From GCA-2687515 sp002687515 (GTDB lineage: Bacteria > Pseudomonadota > Alphaproteobacteria > Rhodospirillales > UBA2165): a stretch of DNA of 16,176 nt. Below are positions 11,001 through 16,176 of the stretch, one piece after another. Under the pieces are notes generated by a model. It saw only the letters and a list, made by a program, of their open reading frames with translations, had not been told where the DNA came from and searched no databases. The translations under genes and the position numbers were made by a program. The stretch spans positions 1 to 16,176 of the forward strand of contig JASLNU010000155.1 of assembly GCA_030745835.1 (NCBI GenBank). Direction: 5' to 3'. Each line of letters opens with the position of its first letter. Position 1 is the first letter of the stretch.

Positions 11001-12254
11001 CGTGAACGCGCGCGTCACCGCATTCCCTATGGAGCCAAGCTTTTGGTCCAGAACGGAAAGAAGGTCGTCCGCGGCGACAAGTTGGCCGAGTGGGATCCTT
11101 ATACGCTTCCCATCATTACCGAAAAGGAAGGTATCGCCAATTACGTCGATCTGGAAGAAGGCGTGACCATGCGCGAAGTGGTCGACGATGCAACCGGCAT
11201 TTCATCGAAGGTTGTGATCGATTGGAAGCAGCAGCCAAGGGCCGCCGATCTTAGGCCGCGCATCACGCTTCGCGATGGCCGCAAGCGCGTCGTCAAGCTG
11301 GCCAACGGCTTGGAGGCCAGATACTTTATGTCCCTGGACGCAATTTTGAGCGTTGAAAACGGGCAGAAGGTCAATGCCGGCGACGTTCTGGCGCGCATTC
11401 CGCGTGAATCCTCTAAAACCCGCGATATAACGGGCGGCTTGCCGCGCGTCGCCGAACTGTTCGAGGCGCGTAAGCCCAAGGATCACGCGATCATCTCTGA
11501 AAACGAGGGCCGCATCGAGTTCGGCAAGGATTACAAGAACAGGCGGCGGATCGTCGTGGTGCCGGAGGATAAGGACGGCGAGCCGACCGATTACCTGATT
11601 CCGAAGGGCAAGCACATCAGTGTCCAGGAAGGCGATTATGTGGAAAAAGGCGATCCCTTGATGGACGGCAACCCGGTTCCCCATGACATTCTGAAGGTCA
11701 TGGGCGTCGAGGCCCTGGCCGAATACCTGATCAACGAAATCCAGGACGTGTACCGTCTTCAAGGCGTCCGTATCGATGACAAACATATCGAGGTCATCGT
11801 GCGCCAGATGCTGCAAAAGGTGGAGATCGTCGATGCCGGAGATTCCACCTACTTGGTCGGTGAGTTGGTCGATCGCGTCGAGTATGACGATCACAACGCC
11901 AAGATTAAGGAAAAAAAGGGCAAGCTCGCCACATCGATCCCGATGCTTCAGGGCATTACCAAGGCTTCCTTGCAAACGAGTTCCTTCATTTCGGCGGCTT
12001 CGTTCCAGGAAACCACGCGTGTGCTGACCGAGGCATCGGTGTCCGGCAAGCGCGATAATCTTATCGGCTTGAAGGAAAACGTTATCGTCGGCCGGCTTAT
12101 CCCCGCGGGCACCGGTTCGGTTATGAACCGTTGGCGCGTCGTCGCCGCGGAACGCGACCGCGTGCTTGAAGAGGAAGCGGCAAAGACCGCGGCGCTGGAA
12201 GATGCATCCGCCGAAAGCGGTGAAGAGGTTGCCGTCGAACCGGCCGCCGAATAG
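8064..12254 (+). CDS. rpoC: DNA-directed RNA polymerase subunit beta-prime
   Basis: Beta-prime carries the catalytic Mg-binding loop, bridge helix and trigger loop of RNA polymerase. The product is 1396 aa. The catalytic NADFDGDQ motif is at 459-466, with metal-binding D461, D463 and D465. The N-terminal zinc site is complete (C70, C72, C85, C88), as is the second zinc site (C804, C878, C885, C888, the same spacing as E. coli C814, C888, C895, C898). The trigger loop GTQLTMRTFHIGG has M922 and H926. The end is a low-complexity acidic and alanine-rich tail of about 30 residues (EEEAAKTAALEDASAESGEE...), which is commonly variable. AAGGAG (8051-8056) lies 7 nt before the ATG. A strong intrinsic terminator follows the stop, closing the secE-rpoC transcription unit. 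Confidence 0.99.
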   Translation: MNELKRIFEPTTGNQQFDQIQISIASPERIRSWSFGEIKKPETINYRTFKPERDGLFCARIFGPIKDYECLCGKYKRMKFKGIVCEKCGVEVTLSKVRRDRMGHIELAAPVAHIWFMKSLPSRIGLMVDMTLKDLERVLYFENYVVTEPGLTPLAENQLLSEDEFQDAVDEYGEDAFQAGIGAEALRDMLKTIDLEEQAESLRTDLAETNSEAKRKKFIKRLKLIEAFIASGARPEWMILEVVPVIPPELRPLVPLDGGRFATSDLNDLYRRVINRNNRLKRLIELRAPEIIVRNEKRMLQESVDALFDNGRRGRAITGANKRPLKSLSDMLKGKQGRFRQNLLGKRVDYSGRSVIVVGPELLLHQCGLPKKMALELFKPFIYSRLEKYGMATTIKAAKRMVEKERPEVWDILEEVIREHPVLLNRAPTLHRLGIQAFEPLLIEGKAIQLHPLVCTAFNADFDGDQMAVHIPLSLEAQLEARVLMMSTNNILSPANGKPIIVPSQDIVLGLYYMTLMREDEPGEGMKFTDINEIEQALSQGAVSMHAKIVSRFPKIDEKGGQVMERVETTPGRMLLGELLPLHASLGFGLINKLLTKKEITSVIDEVYRHCGQKETVIFADHIMALGFSYACKAGISFGKDDLVVPAEKQKLVDDTEKMVESFERQYLDGLITLGEKYNKAVDAWSQCTDQVADAMMTEISKIEPGRPVNSIFMMSDSGARGSAAQMKQLAGMRGLMAKPSGEIIETPIISNFKEGLTVLEYFNSTHGARKGLADTALKTANSGYLTRRLVDVAQDCIITEEDCGTSEAIHASAVIEGGETILTLADRVLGRTVARDVIDPESNDVIIRKNSLLDEAAVEKLETAEIEMIMVRSVLTCEAKTGVCGTCYGRDLARGTPVNIGEAVGVIAAQSIGEPGTQLTMRTFHIGGAAQRGAEQSSIESTADAKVDLVNCNVVKNSSGSTIVMSRNTELLLIDERKRERARHRIPYGAKLLVQNGKKVVRGDKLAEWDPYTLPIITEKEGIANYVDLEEGVTMREVVDDATGISSKVVIDWKQQPRAADLRPRITLRDGRKRVVKLANGLEARYFMSLDAILSVENGQKVNAGDVLARIPRESSKTRDITGGLPRVAELFEARKPKDHAIISENEGRIEFGKDYKNRRRIVVVPEDKDGEPTDYLIPKGKHISVQEGDYVEKGDPLMDGNPVPHDILKVMGVEALAEYLINEIQDVYRLQGVRIDDKHIEVIVRQMLQKVEIVDAGDSTYLVGELVDRVEYDDHNAKIKEKKGKLATSIPMLQGITKASLQTSSFISAASFQETTRVLTEASVSGKRDNLIGLKENVIVGRLIPAGTGSVMNRWRVVAAERDRVLEEEAAKTAALEDASAESGEEVAVEPAAE

Positions 12255-12280
12255 CCCAGCAGCCGGCTAGAGTCTGATCA

Positions 12281-12314
12281 AACCCCGCCGCCAATGCGCG
12301 GCGGGGTTTTTCTT
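12281..12314 (+). terminator. Intrinsic terminator after rpoC
   Basis: CCCCGCCGC (12283-12291) pairs perfectly with GCGGCGGGG (12298-12306) around the 6-nt loop CAATGC, and AA/TT extends the stem. The T-tract TTTTTCTT (12307-12314) follows directly. This is a textbook Rho-independent terminator 26 nt after the rpoC stop and should separate rpoBC from the rpsL unit. Confidence 0.93.
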
Positions 12315-12350
12315 ATGCGGATACAAGTTTTAGCAAAGGGTTTCACATTA

Positions 12351-12376
12351 GAGCGGTTCCGGATAGATAAGAATCA
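12351..12376 (+). repeat. Left terminal inverted repeat of the MITE-like element
   Basis: This 26-bp repeat starts GAGCGGTTCCGGATAGATA and matches the reverse complement of 12590-12615 except at repeat positions 7, 20 and 24. Weaker similarity continues inward (ATTTGA at 12377-12382 against TCAAAT at 12585-12590, with small gaps). Confidence 0.8.
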
Positions 12377-12589
12377 ATTTGATGGGAACAAATCGGTTTT
12401 CCGGGCAGGCGCGGTGCGCAGCGCGATGCGGATCCATCGGGCAAGCGCCGCAACGCCCCCGGGGAGCCGATTTGACCCACCGCAGGCCGGGTGCTTTTGC
12501 CCCGTGGACGTCGTCGCACATCTTTGCCGATGCCAATGCATCGCCATGCGAAGTGCTCCTCGCCACGGGGCAAAATCATCCCGGTCAAA

Positions 12590-12615
12590 TGGTTCCTATC
12601 TATCCGGACCCGCTC
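12590..12615 (-). repeat. Right terminal inverted repeat of the MITE-like element
   Basis: Read on the minus strand it starts GAGCGGGTCCGGATAGATA, pairing with the left repeat at 12351-12376. The next bases outward are TA and then the unrelated flank GAATCGCCC. Confidence 0.8.
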
Positions 12616-12617
12616 TA

Positions 12618-12773
12618 GAATCGCCCGCTTCGGAGAGCGCGCAAATCGGAGCAAAAGTGGCAAATTGGAGCGTCAATCGCTGCGCCGCGCGCCTGATTTC
12701 TGGATATTTTGCCGAAATCGGAAAAAAACACGCGATTTCTGCCGTTTAGCCTTGAAAACGGCCTTACTTTTGC
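12618..12773 (+). other. Non-coding stretch upstream of the rpsL promoter
   Basis: I see no gene here. The one structure is an inverted repeat, GAAATCG (12714-12720)/CGATTTC (12733-12739), around an A-rich 12-nt loop, about 35 bp upstream of the -35 box. It could be a protein-binding site or an A-tract helping the promoter; nothing in the sequence decides this. Confidence 0.4.
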
Positions 12774-12802
12774 TTGACGCCGATATGGCGTCTGCATAGT
12801 AT
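12774..12802 (+). promoter_or_regulatory. Sigma-70 type promoter for rpsL-rpsG-fusA-tuf
   Basis: A -35 box TTGACG (12774-12779), preceded by C as in the CTTGAC form common in Alphaproteobacteria, is separated by exactly 17 bp from the -10 box TAGTAT (12797-12802). The predicted start is around 12808-12810. The segment after the -10 is GCCGCCC, a GC-rich discriminator of the kind found at stringently controlled ribosomal promoters; ppGpp sensitivity is inference. It is the best promoter match in the window and lies after the rpoC terminator and mobile element. Confidence 0.8.
12776..12792 (+). promoter_or_regulatory. Perfect dyad overlapping the -35 box and spacer
   Basis: GACGCC (12776-12781) and GGCGTC (12787-12792) form a perfect inverted repeat with a 5-bp spacer, covering part of the -35 box and most of the promoter spacer. 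This is a typical operator position, but chance is possible at this length and GC content. No regulator is identified. Confidence 0.35.
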
Positions 12803-12898
12803 GCCGCCCTTCCCGGGGGCGCTGGTGGTAGGTGTTCATCCTAGACGCTGCGTTACCCGAATTTTGAAATATACGGGCCCAAGAGGGGCAAGGTCGAT

Positions 12899-12948
12899 CC
12901 GCCGAGAGCAGGATACTACTGCTCTGCGAGCGGTTTTGTCGCATTTTT
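12899..12948 (+). terminator. Attenuator-like hairpin in the rpsL leader
   Basis: AGAGCAG (12905-12911) pairs with CTGCTCT (12919-12925) around a 7-nt loop. The stem is extended by CG (12903-12904)/CG (12927-12928) and CCGC (12899-12902)/GCGG (12930-12933), with single-base bulges on the 3' side. TTTT follows immediately and TTTTT comes at 12944-12948. It lies about 90 nt into the predicted transcript, so it could attenuate transcription of the str operon. The interrupted T-tract argues for partial rather than full termination. Confidence 0.5.
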
Positions 12949-12951
12949 AAA

Positions 12952-12998
12952 AGCCTGATTCAGGCAAGTTGCGGCGGAAAAAGGAGTGAAATCAGGCT
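12952..12998 (+). promoter_or_regulatory. Possible RNA switch around the rpsL ribosome-binding site
   Basis: AGCCTGATT (12952-12960) is perfectly complementary to AATCAGGCT (12990-12998), which lies between the Shine-Dalgarno AAGGAG (12981-12986) and the ATG at 13000. The same left arm can instead form a tight hairpin, GCCTG (12953-12957)/CAGGC (12961-12965). The two folds are mutually exclusive, so one could hide and the other free the initiation region. The complementarity is directly visible; the regulation is inference. Confidence 0.45.
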
Positions 12999-12999
12999 G

Positions 13000-13371
13000 A
13001 TGCCGACGATCAATCAATTGATCCGCAAACCGCGTAAACCGCCGGTTACGAGAAATAAAGTGCCGGCGATGGAAGCCTGCCCGCAAAAACGCGGCGTCTG
13101 TACGCGGGTCTATACGACGACGCCGAAAAAACCGAATTCGGCTTTGCGCAAGGTGGCCCGTGTCCGCCTGACCAACGGTTTCGAGGTTATCTCCTACATC
13201 CCGGGCGAAGGCCACAATCTGCAGGAACACTCGGTGGTTCTTATTCGCGGCGGCCGGGTCAAGGATTTGCCCGGTGTCCGCTATCACGTTATCCGCGGTA
13301 CCCTCGACACCCAGGGTGTCGATGATCGCCGCCAACGCCGTTCCAAGTACGGCGCCAAACGTCCGAAATAG
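13000..13371 (+). CDS. rpsL: 30S ribosomal protein S12
   Basis: S12 lines the decoding centre and controls accuracy. The 123-aa length and sequence are typical (MPTINQLIRKPRKPP start, RRSKYGAKRPK end). Residues K43 and K44 in TTTPKKPNS and K88 in RVKDLPG are the unmodified, streptomycin-sensitive forms; D89 is the residue methylthiolated by RimO in other bacteria. The start is fixed by family homology, but the Shine-Dalgarno AAGGAG (12981-12986) is 13 nt away, longer than the usual 5-9, and the intervening bases belong to a possible RNA switch. It is the first gene of the second transcription unit, preceded by a leader of about 190 nt. rpsG follows after 10 nt. Confidence 0.98.
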   Translation: MPTINQLIRKPRKPPVTRNKVPAMEACPQKRGVCTRVYTTTPKKPNSALRKVARVRLTNGFEVISYIPGEGHNLQEHSVVLIRGGRVKDLPGVRYHVIRGTLDTQGVDDRRQRRSKYGAKRPK

Positions 13372-13381
13372 GGGTTGTTGA

Positions 13382-13852
13382 ATGTCTCGCCGGCACGCAG
13401 CTGAAAAACGCGAAATTTTCCCCGATGCGAAATTCGGTGACCTGGTTATTACCAGGTTGATGAACGCCATCATGTACGATGGCAAGAAATCGACAGCCGA
13501 ACGCATCGTTTACGGTGCCTTCGACGATATGGAAGGCAAAACCAAGAGCGATCCGGTCAAGACCTTCCATGATGCGCTTGAAAACGTGAAACCGCAGATC
13601 GAGGTCCGCTCCCGCCGGGTCGGCGGCGCCACCTACCAGGTTCCGGTCGAAGTCCGCTCCGAGCGGGCGCAGGCGCTGGCCATACGCTGGATCATCGACA
13701 TGGCGCGCAAGCGCTCGGAAAACACCATGGTCGACCGGCTTTCGGGTGAATTGCTCGACGCCTCCAATAACCGCGGTAATGCGGTTAAAAAGCGCGAAGA
13801 CACGCATAAAATGGCGGAAGCCAACAAAGCTTTCTCCCATTATCGCTGGTAA
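13382..13852 (+). CDS. rpsG: 30S ribosomal protein S7
   Basis: S7 starts assembly of the 30S head and contacts the E-site tRNA. The 156-aa product matches the family throughout: MSRRHAAEKREIFPDAKFGDLVITRLMNAIMYDGKKSTAERIVY at the N terminus, the RVGGATYQVPVEVRSERAQALAIRW hairpin region (residues about 79-103), and a C-terminal HKMAEANKAFSHYRW. The ATG follows AGGGG (13370-13374), which overlaps the rpsL stop, by 7 nt. The rpsL-rpsG gap is only 10 nt, so the S7 feedback site that E. coli keeps in its much longer gap cannot be here. fusA follows after 48 nt. Confidence 0.98.
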   Translation: MSRRHAAEKREIFPDAKFGDLVITRLMNAIMYDGKKSTAERIVYGAFDDMEGKTKSDPVKTFHDALENVKPQIEVRSRRVGGATYQVPVEVRSERAQALAIRWIIDMARKRSENTMVDRLSGELLDASNNRGNAVKKREDTHKMAEANKAFSHYRW

Positions 13853-13900
13853 GCGGGCGAGTGGCATAAAGAACAAGAAGAGAGAAGAAGAAAAATAGCC

Positions 13901-15979
13901 ATGGCACGCGCAACTCCCCTCGAACGGTATCGTAATATCGGCATCATGGCGCACATTGATGCCGGTAAAACCACGACCACCGAACGTATCCTTTTTTATA
14001 CCGGCCGTAGCTATAAGATCGGCGAGGTCCATGACGGCAACGCCACCATGGACTGGATGGAACAGGAACAGGAACGCGGCATCACCATTACGTCGGCCGC
14101 GACCACCTGCGAATGGAAGGACCACCGGGTCAATATCATCGACACCCCCGGTCACGTCGATTTCACCATCGAGGTGGAGCGAAGCTTGCGCGTCCTCGAC
14201 GGCGCGGTTGCGGTTTTTGACAGCGTTGCCGGCGTCGAACCCCAGTCGGAAACGGTCTGGCGGCAGGCCGATAAGTATGAGGTGCCGCGGATTTGCTTCG
14301 TCAACAAGTTGGATCGTGTCGGCGCCGATTATTTCCGCTGCATTGATATGATCCTTGACCGCTTGGGTGCGACGCCCTTGGTAATCCAGCTTCCCGTCGG
14401 ATCGGAAGCCGAATTCGCCGGCGTTGTCGATCTGGTCAAGATGCAGGCCGTCATCTGGAAAGATGAATCCCTGGGCGCTGAATTCGAATACGCCGATATC
14501 CCGGCGGAGCTTGCCGATCAGGCGGCGGAGTACCGCGAAAAGCTGATTGAAACAGTGGTCGAACAGGACGATGCGGTGATGGAAGCCTACCTGGAAGGCC
14601 AGGAACCGGATGAGGATGCGCTCAAGATGTGTATCCGCAAGGGCACCCTCGCGGGCCAATTCGTGCCCATCCTTTGCGGCTCGGCTTTCAAGAACAAGGG
14701 CGTGCAGCCGCTTCTCGACGCGGTCGTCGATTTCCTTCCCGGGCCCACCGATGTCCCCGCGATGAAAGGCGTCAAGGCCGGCGGCGACGAGGAAATCGAG
14801 CGCAGCAATTCCGATGATGAGCCGTTTTCGGCGCTCGCCTTCAAGATAATGAACGATCCCTTTGTCGGCTCGCTTACCTTCGCGCGCGTTTATTCCGGCG
14901 TCCTTGAAAGCGGTTCCTACATCGTCAATACGGTGAAGGGGAAGCGCGAACGGGTTGGCCGCATGCTGCTGATGCACGCCAATTCGCGCGAAGATATCAA
15001 GGAAGCGCGGGCCGGCGATATCATTGCGCTGGCGGGCCTCAAGGAAACCACCACCGGCGATACGCTTTCCGATCCCGACGATCAGGTCATTCTCGAACGC
15101 ATGGAGTTCCCCGACCCGGTTATCGAGGTTGCGGTTGAACCCAAGACCAAGGGCGATCAGGAGAAAATGAGTCAGGCATTGTCACGCCTCGCCGCCGAAG
15201 ACCCGTCGTTCCGTGTCACAACCGATCCGGAAAGCGGCCAAACGGTGATCAAGGGGATGGGCGAGTTGCATCTCGAAATCCTGGTCGACCGCATGAAACG
15301 GGAGTTCAAGGTGGATGCCGGCGTTGGCCAGCCGCAGGTGGCCTACCGGGAAACCATCACGCTGCCTTCCGATATCGATTACATCCACAAGAAACAAACC
15401 GGCGGCGCCGGACAATATGCGCGCATCAAAGTGAAGTTCGAGCCCTTGCCCTCCGGGTCCGGATACGAGTTTTCCAATTCCGTGGTCGGCGGCAATGTGC
15501 CGCGGGAATATATTCCCGGCGTCCAAAAGGGATTCAACGCGGCCATGGATTCCGGGCCGTTGTCCGGGTTCCCGGTGACCGATTTCAAGGCCGAGCTTTA
15601 TGACGGCGATTCCCATGATGTCGATTCGAGCGTCATGGCGTTTGAAATTGCGGCGCGGGCCGCCTTTCGCGAGGGTATGATGAAGGCCCGCCCGGTGATG
15701 CTGGAGCCGGTGATGCGGGTCGAGGTGGTGACGCCCGAGGAATATATGGGCGACATCATCGGTGATTTGAACAGCCGCAGGGGCAACGTATCGTCGATGG
15801 ATCAGCGTGGAAATGCGCGCGTCATTTCGGCGATGGTGCCGCTGGCCAACATGTTCGGGTACGTCAATACCCTGCGCTCCCAGAGCCAGGGACGCGCCCA
15901 ATTTACGATGCATTTCGATCATTACGCGCAGCTTCCGGCGGCCGTATCGGAAGAAGTGCGCGAACGGCTTGCCGGTTAA
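13901..15979 (+). CDS. fusA: Elongation factor G
   Basis: EF-G is the GTPase that drives tRNA-mRNA translocation and, with RRF, ribosome recycling. The protein is 692 aa, the normal size. The GTP-binding domain (about 1-285) shows P-loop AHIDAGKT (17-24), the RGITI switch, DTPGH (81-85, including the catalytic histidine) and NKLD (135-138). Domain II (about 290-395) includes PFSALAFKIMNDPFVGSLTFARVYSG. Domains III to V follow, with GMGELHLEILVDRMKREF, the domain IV segment KKQTGGAGQYARIKVKFEP and the end MHFDHYAQLPAAVSEEVRERLAG. The start MARATPLERYRNIGIMAHID is canonical. The upstream region is a long A/G tract (about 13870-13895) without a GGAGG core, a weak but purine-rich ribosome-binding site. 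tuf follows 67 nt later without an obvious terminator. Confidence 0.99.
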   Translation: MARATPLERYRNIGIMAHIDAGKTTTTERILFYTGRSYKIGEVHDGNATMDWMEQEQERGITITSAATTCEWKDHRVNIIDTPGHVDFTIEVERSLRVLDGAVAVFDSVAGVEPQSETVWRQADKYEVPRICFVNKLDRVGADYFRCIDMILDRLGATPLVIQLPVGSEAEFAGVVDLVKMQAVIWKDESLGAEFEYADIPAELADQAAEYREKLIETVVEQDDAVMEAYLEGQEPDEDALKMCIRKGTLAGQFVPILCGSAFKNKGVQPLLDAVVDFLPGPTDVPAMKGVKAGGDEEIERSNSDDEPFSALAFKIMNDPFVGSLTFARVYSGVLESGSYIVNTVKGKRERVGRMLLMHANSREDIKEARAGDIIALAGLKETTTGDTLSDPDDQVILERMEFPDPVIEVAVEPKTKGDQEKMSQALSRLAAEDPSFRVTTDPESGQTVIKGMGELHLEILVDRMKREFKVDAGVGQPQVAYRETITLPSDIDYIHKKQTGGAGQYARIKVKFEPLPSGSGYEFSNSVVGGNVPREYIPGVQKGFNAAMDSGPLSGFPVTDFKAELYDGDSHDVDSSVMAFEIAARAAFREGMMKARPVMLEPVMRVEVVTPEEYMGDIIGDLNSRRGNVSSMDQRGNARVISAMVPLANMFGYVNTLRSQSQGRAQFTMHFDHYAQLPAAVSEEVRERLAG

Positions 15980-16046
15980 CGGCGGGGCATCTGTTCAGGG
16001 TTTTTAGTTTTCTGGGTTCAAAAGATATACGTCGGAGACAGATAAA

Positions 16047-16176
16047 ATGGCAAAAGAGAAATTCGAACGCACCAAGCCGCACTGCAATGTTGGCACGATC
16101 GGCCATGTTGATCACGGCAAGACGACGTTGACGGCTGCGATCACCAAGGTTTTGGCGGAGACCGGCGGCGCCGAGT
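16047..16176 (+). CDS. tuf: Elongation factor Tu, N-terminal fragment (second tuf copy)
   Basis: The first 43 codons of EF-Tu are present before the window ends. The start MAKEKFERTKPHCNVGTIGHVDHGKTTLTAAIT is canonical, with the GTP-binding P-loop GHVDHGKT at residues 19-26. GGAG (16034-16037) lies 9 nt before the ATG. It is the last visible gene of the rpsL-rpsG-fusA-tuf unit, and in relatives the S10 operon follows. It is a different copy from the fragment at 1-139; the two pieces cover opposite ends of the protein, so they cannot be compared here. Confidence 0.97.
   Translation, partial: MAKEKFERTKPHCNVGTIGHVDHGKTTLTAAITKVLAETGGAE

Larger units (their letters stand above)
12349..12617. 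mobile_element. MITE-like non-autonomous element between rpoC and rpsL
   Basis: A 265-bp segment (12351-12615) has 26-bp terminal inverted repeats matching at 23 of 26 positions, flanked on both sides by the dinucleotide TA (12349-12350, 12616-12617). The interior folds into two further hairpins. One is CAAATCGG (12389-12396)/CCGATTTG (12467-12474), capped by CGATG (12424-12428)/CATCG (12435-12439). The other is TTTTGCCCCGTGG (12495-12507)/CCACGGGGCAAAA (12563-12575), capped by CGATGC (12528-12533)/GCATCG (12538-12543). No transposase is encoded. Overlapping small reading frames on both strands (for example 12379-12618 and 12343-12663) look like by-products of its symmetry. TA flanks would suit an IS630/Tc1-type parent. 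The mobile origin is inferred from structure only. Confidence 0.65.

Noticed and set aside
12343..12663. Small open frames on both strands within and around the inverted-repeat element (also 12294-12749, 12379-12618, 12491-12799)
   Set aside because: They overlap one another on both strands, run through the inverted repeats and in one case start inside the rpoC terminator, and they lack convincing ribosome-binding sites. They are best explained by the element's symmetry.
12920..12929. boxA-like antitermination signal TGCTCT in the rpsL leader
   Set aside because: Only the first six bases match the boxA pattern and they form one arm of a hairpin, so pairing explains them better.
13289..14977. 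Long minus-strand open frame (562 aa) opposite fusA
   Set aside because: It overlaps strongly conserved rpsG and fusA coding sequence. Long antisense frames arise from GC-rich codon bias, and the translation shows no family I recognise.

Overview
This window is the core str/rpo cluster of translation and transcription genes from an alphaproteobacterium, most likely Rhodospirillales or a close relative. Gene order, the beta (1392 aa) and beta-prime (1396 aa) lengths, CTTGAC-type promoter usage and GC-rich codons all fit. The lineage below class level is inference. All recognised genes are on the + strand.

Layout: 3' end of one tuf copy (1-139), tRNA-Trp(CCA) (151-226), secE (328-525), nusG (529-1059), rplK (1170-1601), rplA (1603-2298), a 290-nt L10-type leader region, rplJ (2589-3107), rplL (3173-3553), a structured 294-nt gap, rpoB (3848-8026), rpoC (8064-12254) and a strong intrinsic terminator (12281-12314). 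A 745-nt non-coding gap follows rpoC. It holds that terminator, a 265-bp MITE-like inverted-repeat element flanked by TA, a good sigma-70 promoter (12774-12802) and a leader of about 190 nt. A second transcription unit follows: rpsL (13000-13371), rpsG (13382-13852), fusA (13901-15979) and the 5' end of a second tuf copy (16047 onward).

The genes work together as follows. NusG and the beta and beta-prime subunits make up the transcription elongation machinery. L11, L1, L10 and L7/L12 build the 50S stalk regions where EF-G and EF-Tu act. S12 and S7 build the 30S decoding region. SecE belongs to the SecYEG translocon. Control is visible at RNA level: an L1-binding-site mimic before rplK, a classic L10(L12) kink-turn leader before rplJ, hairpins between rplL and rpoB, and an attenuator-like hairpin plus a possible ribosome-binding-site switch before rpsL.

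No exotic accessory system (defence island, CRISPR, prophage, biosynthetic cluster) is present. The real points of interest are the small non-autonomous mobile element between rpoC and rpsL, the long structured rpsL leader in a genome where the rpsL-rpsG gap is too short for an E. coli-style S7 operator, and the structured rplL-rpoB spacer.
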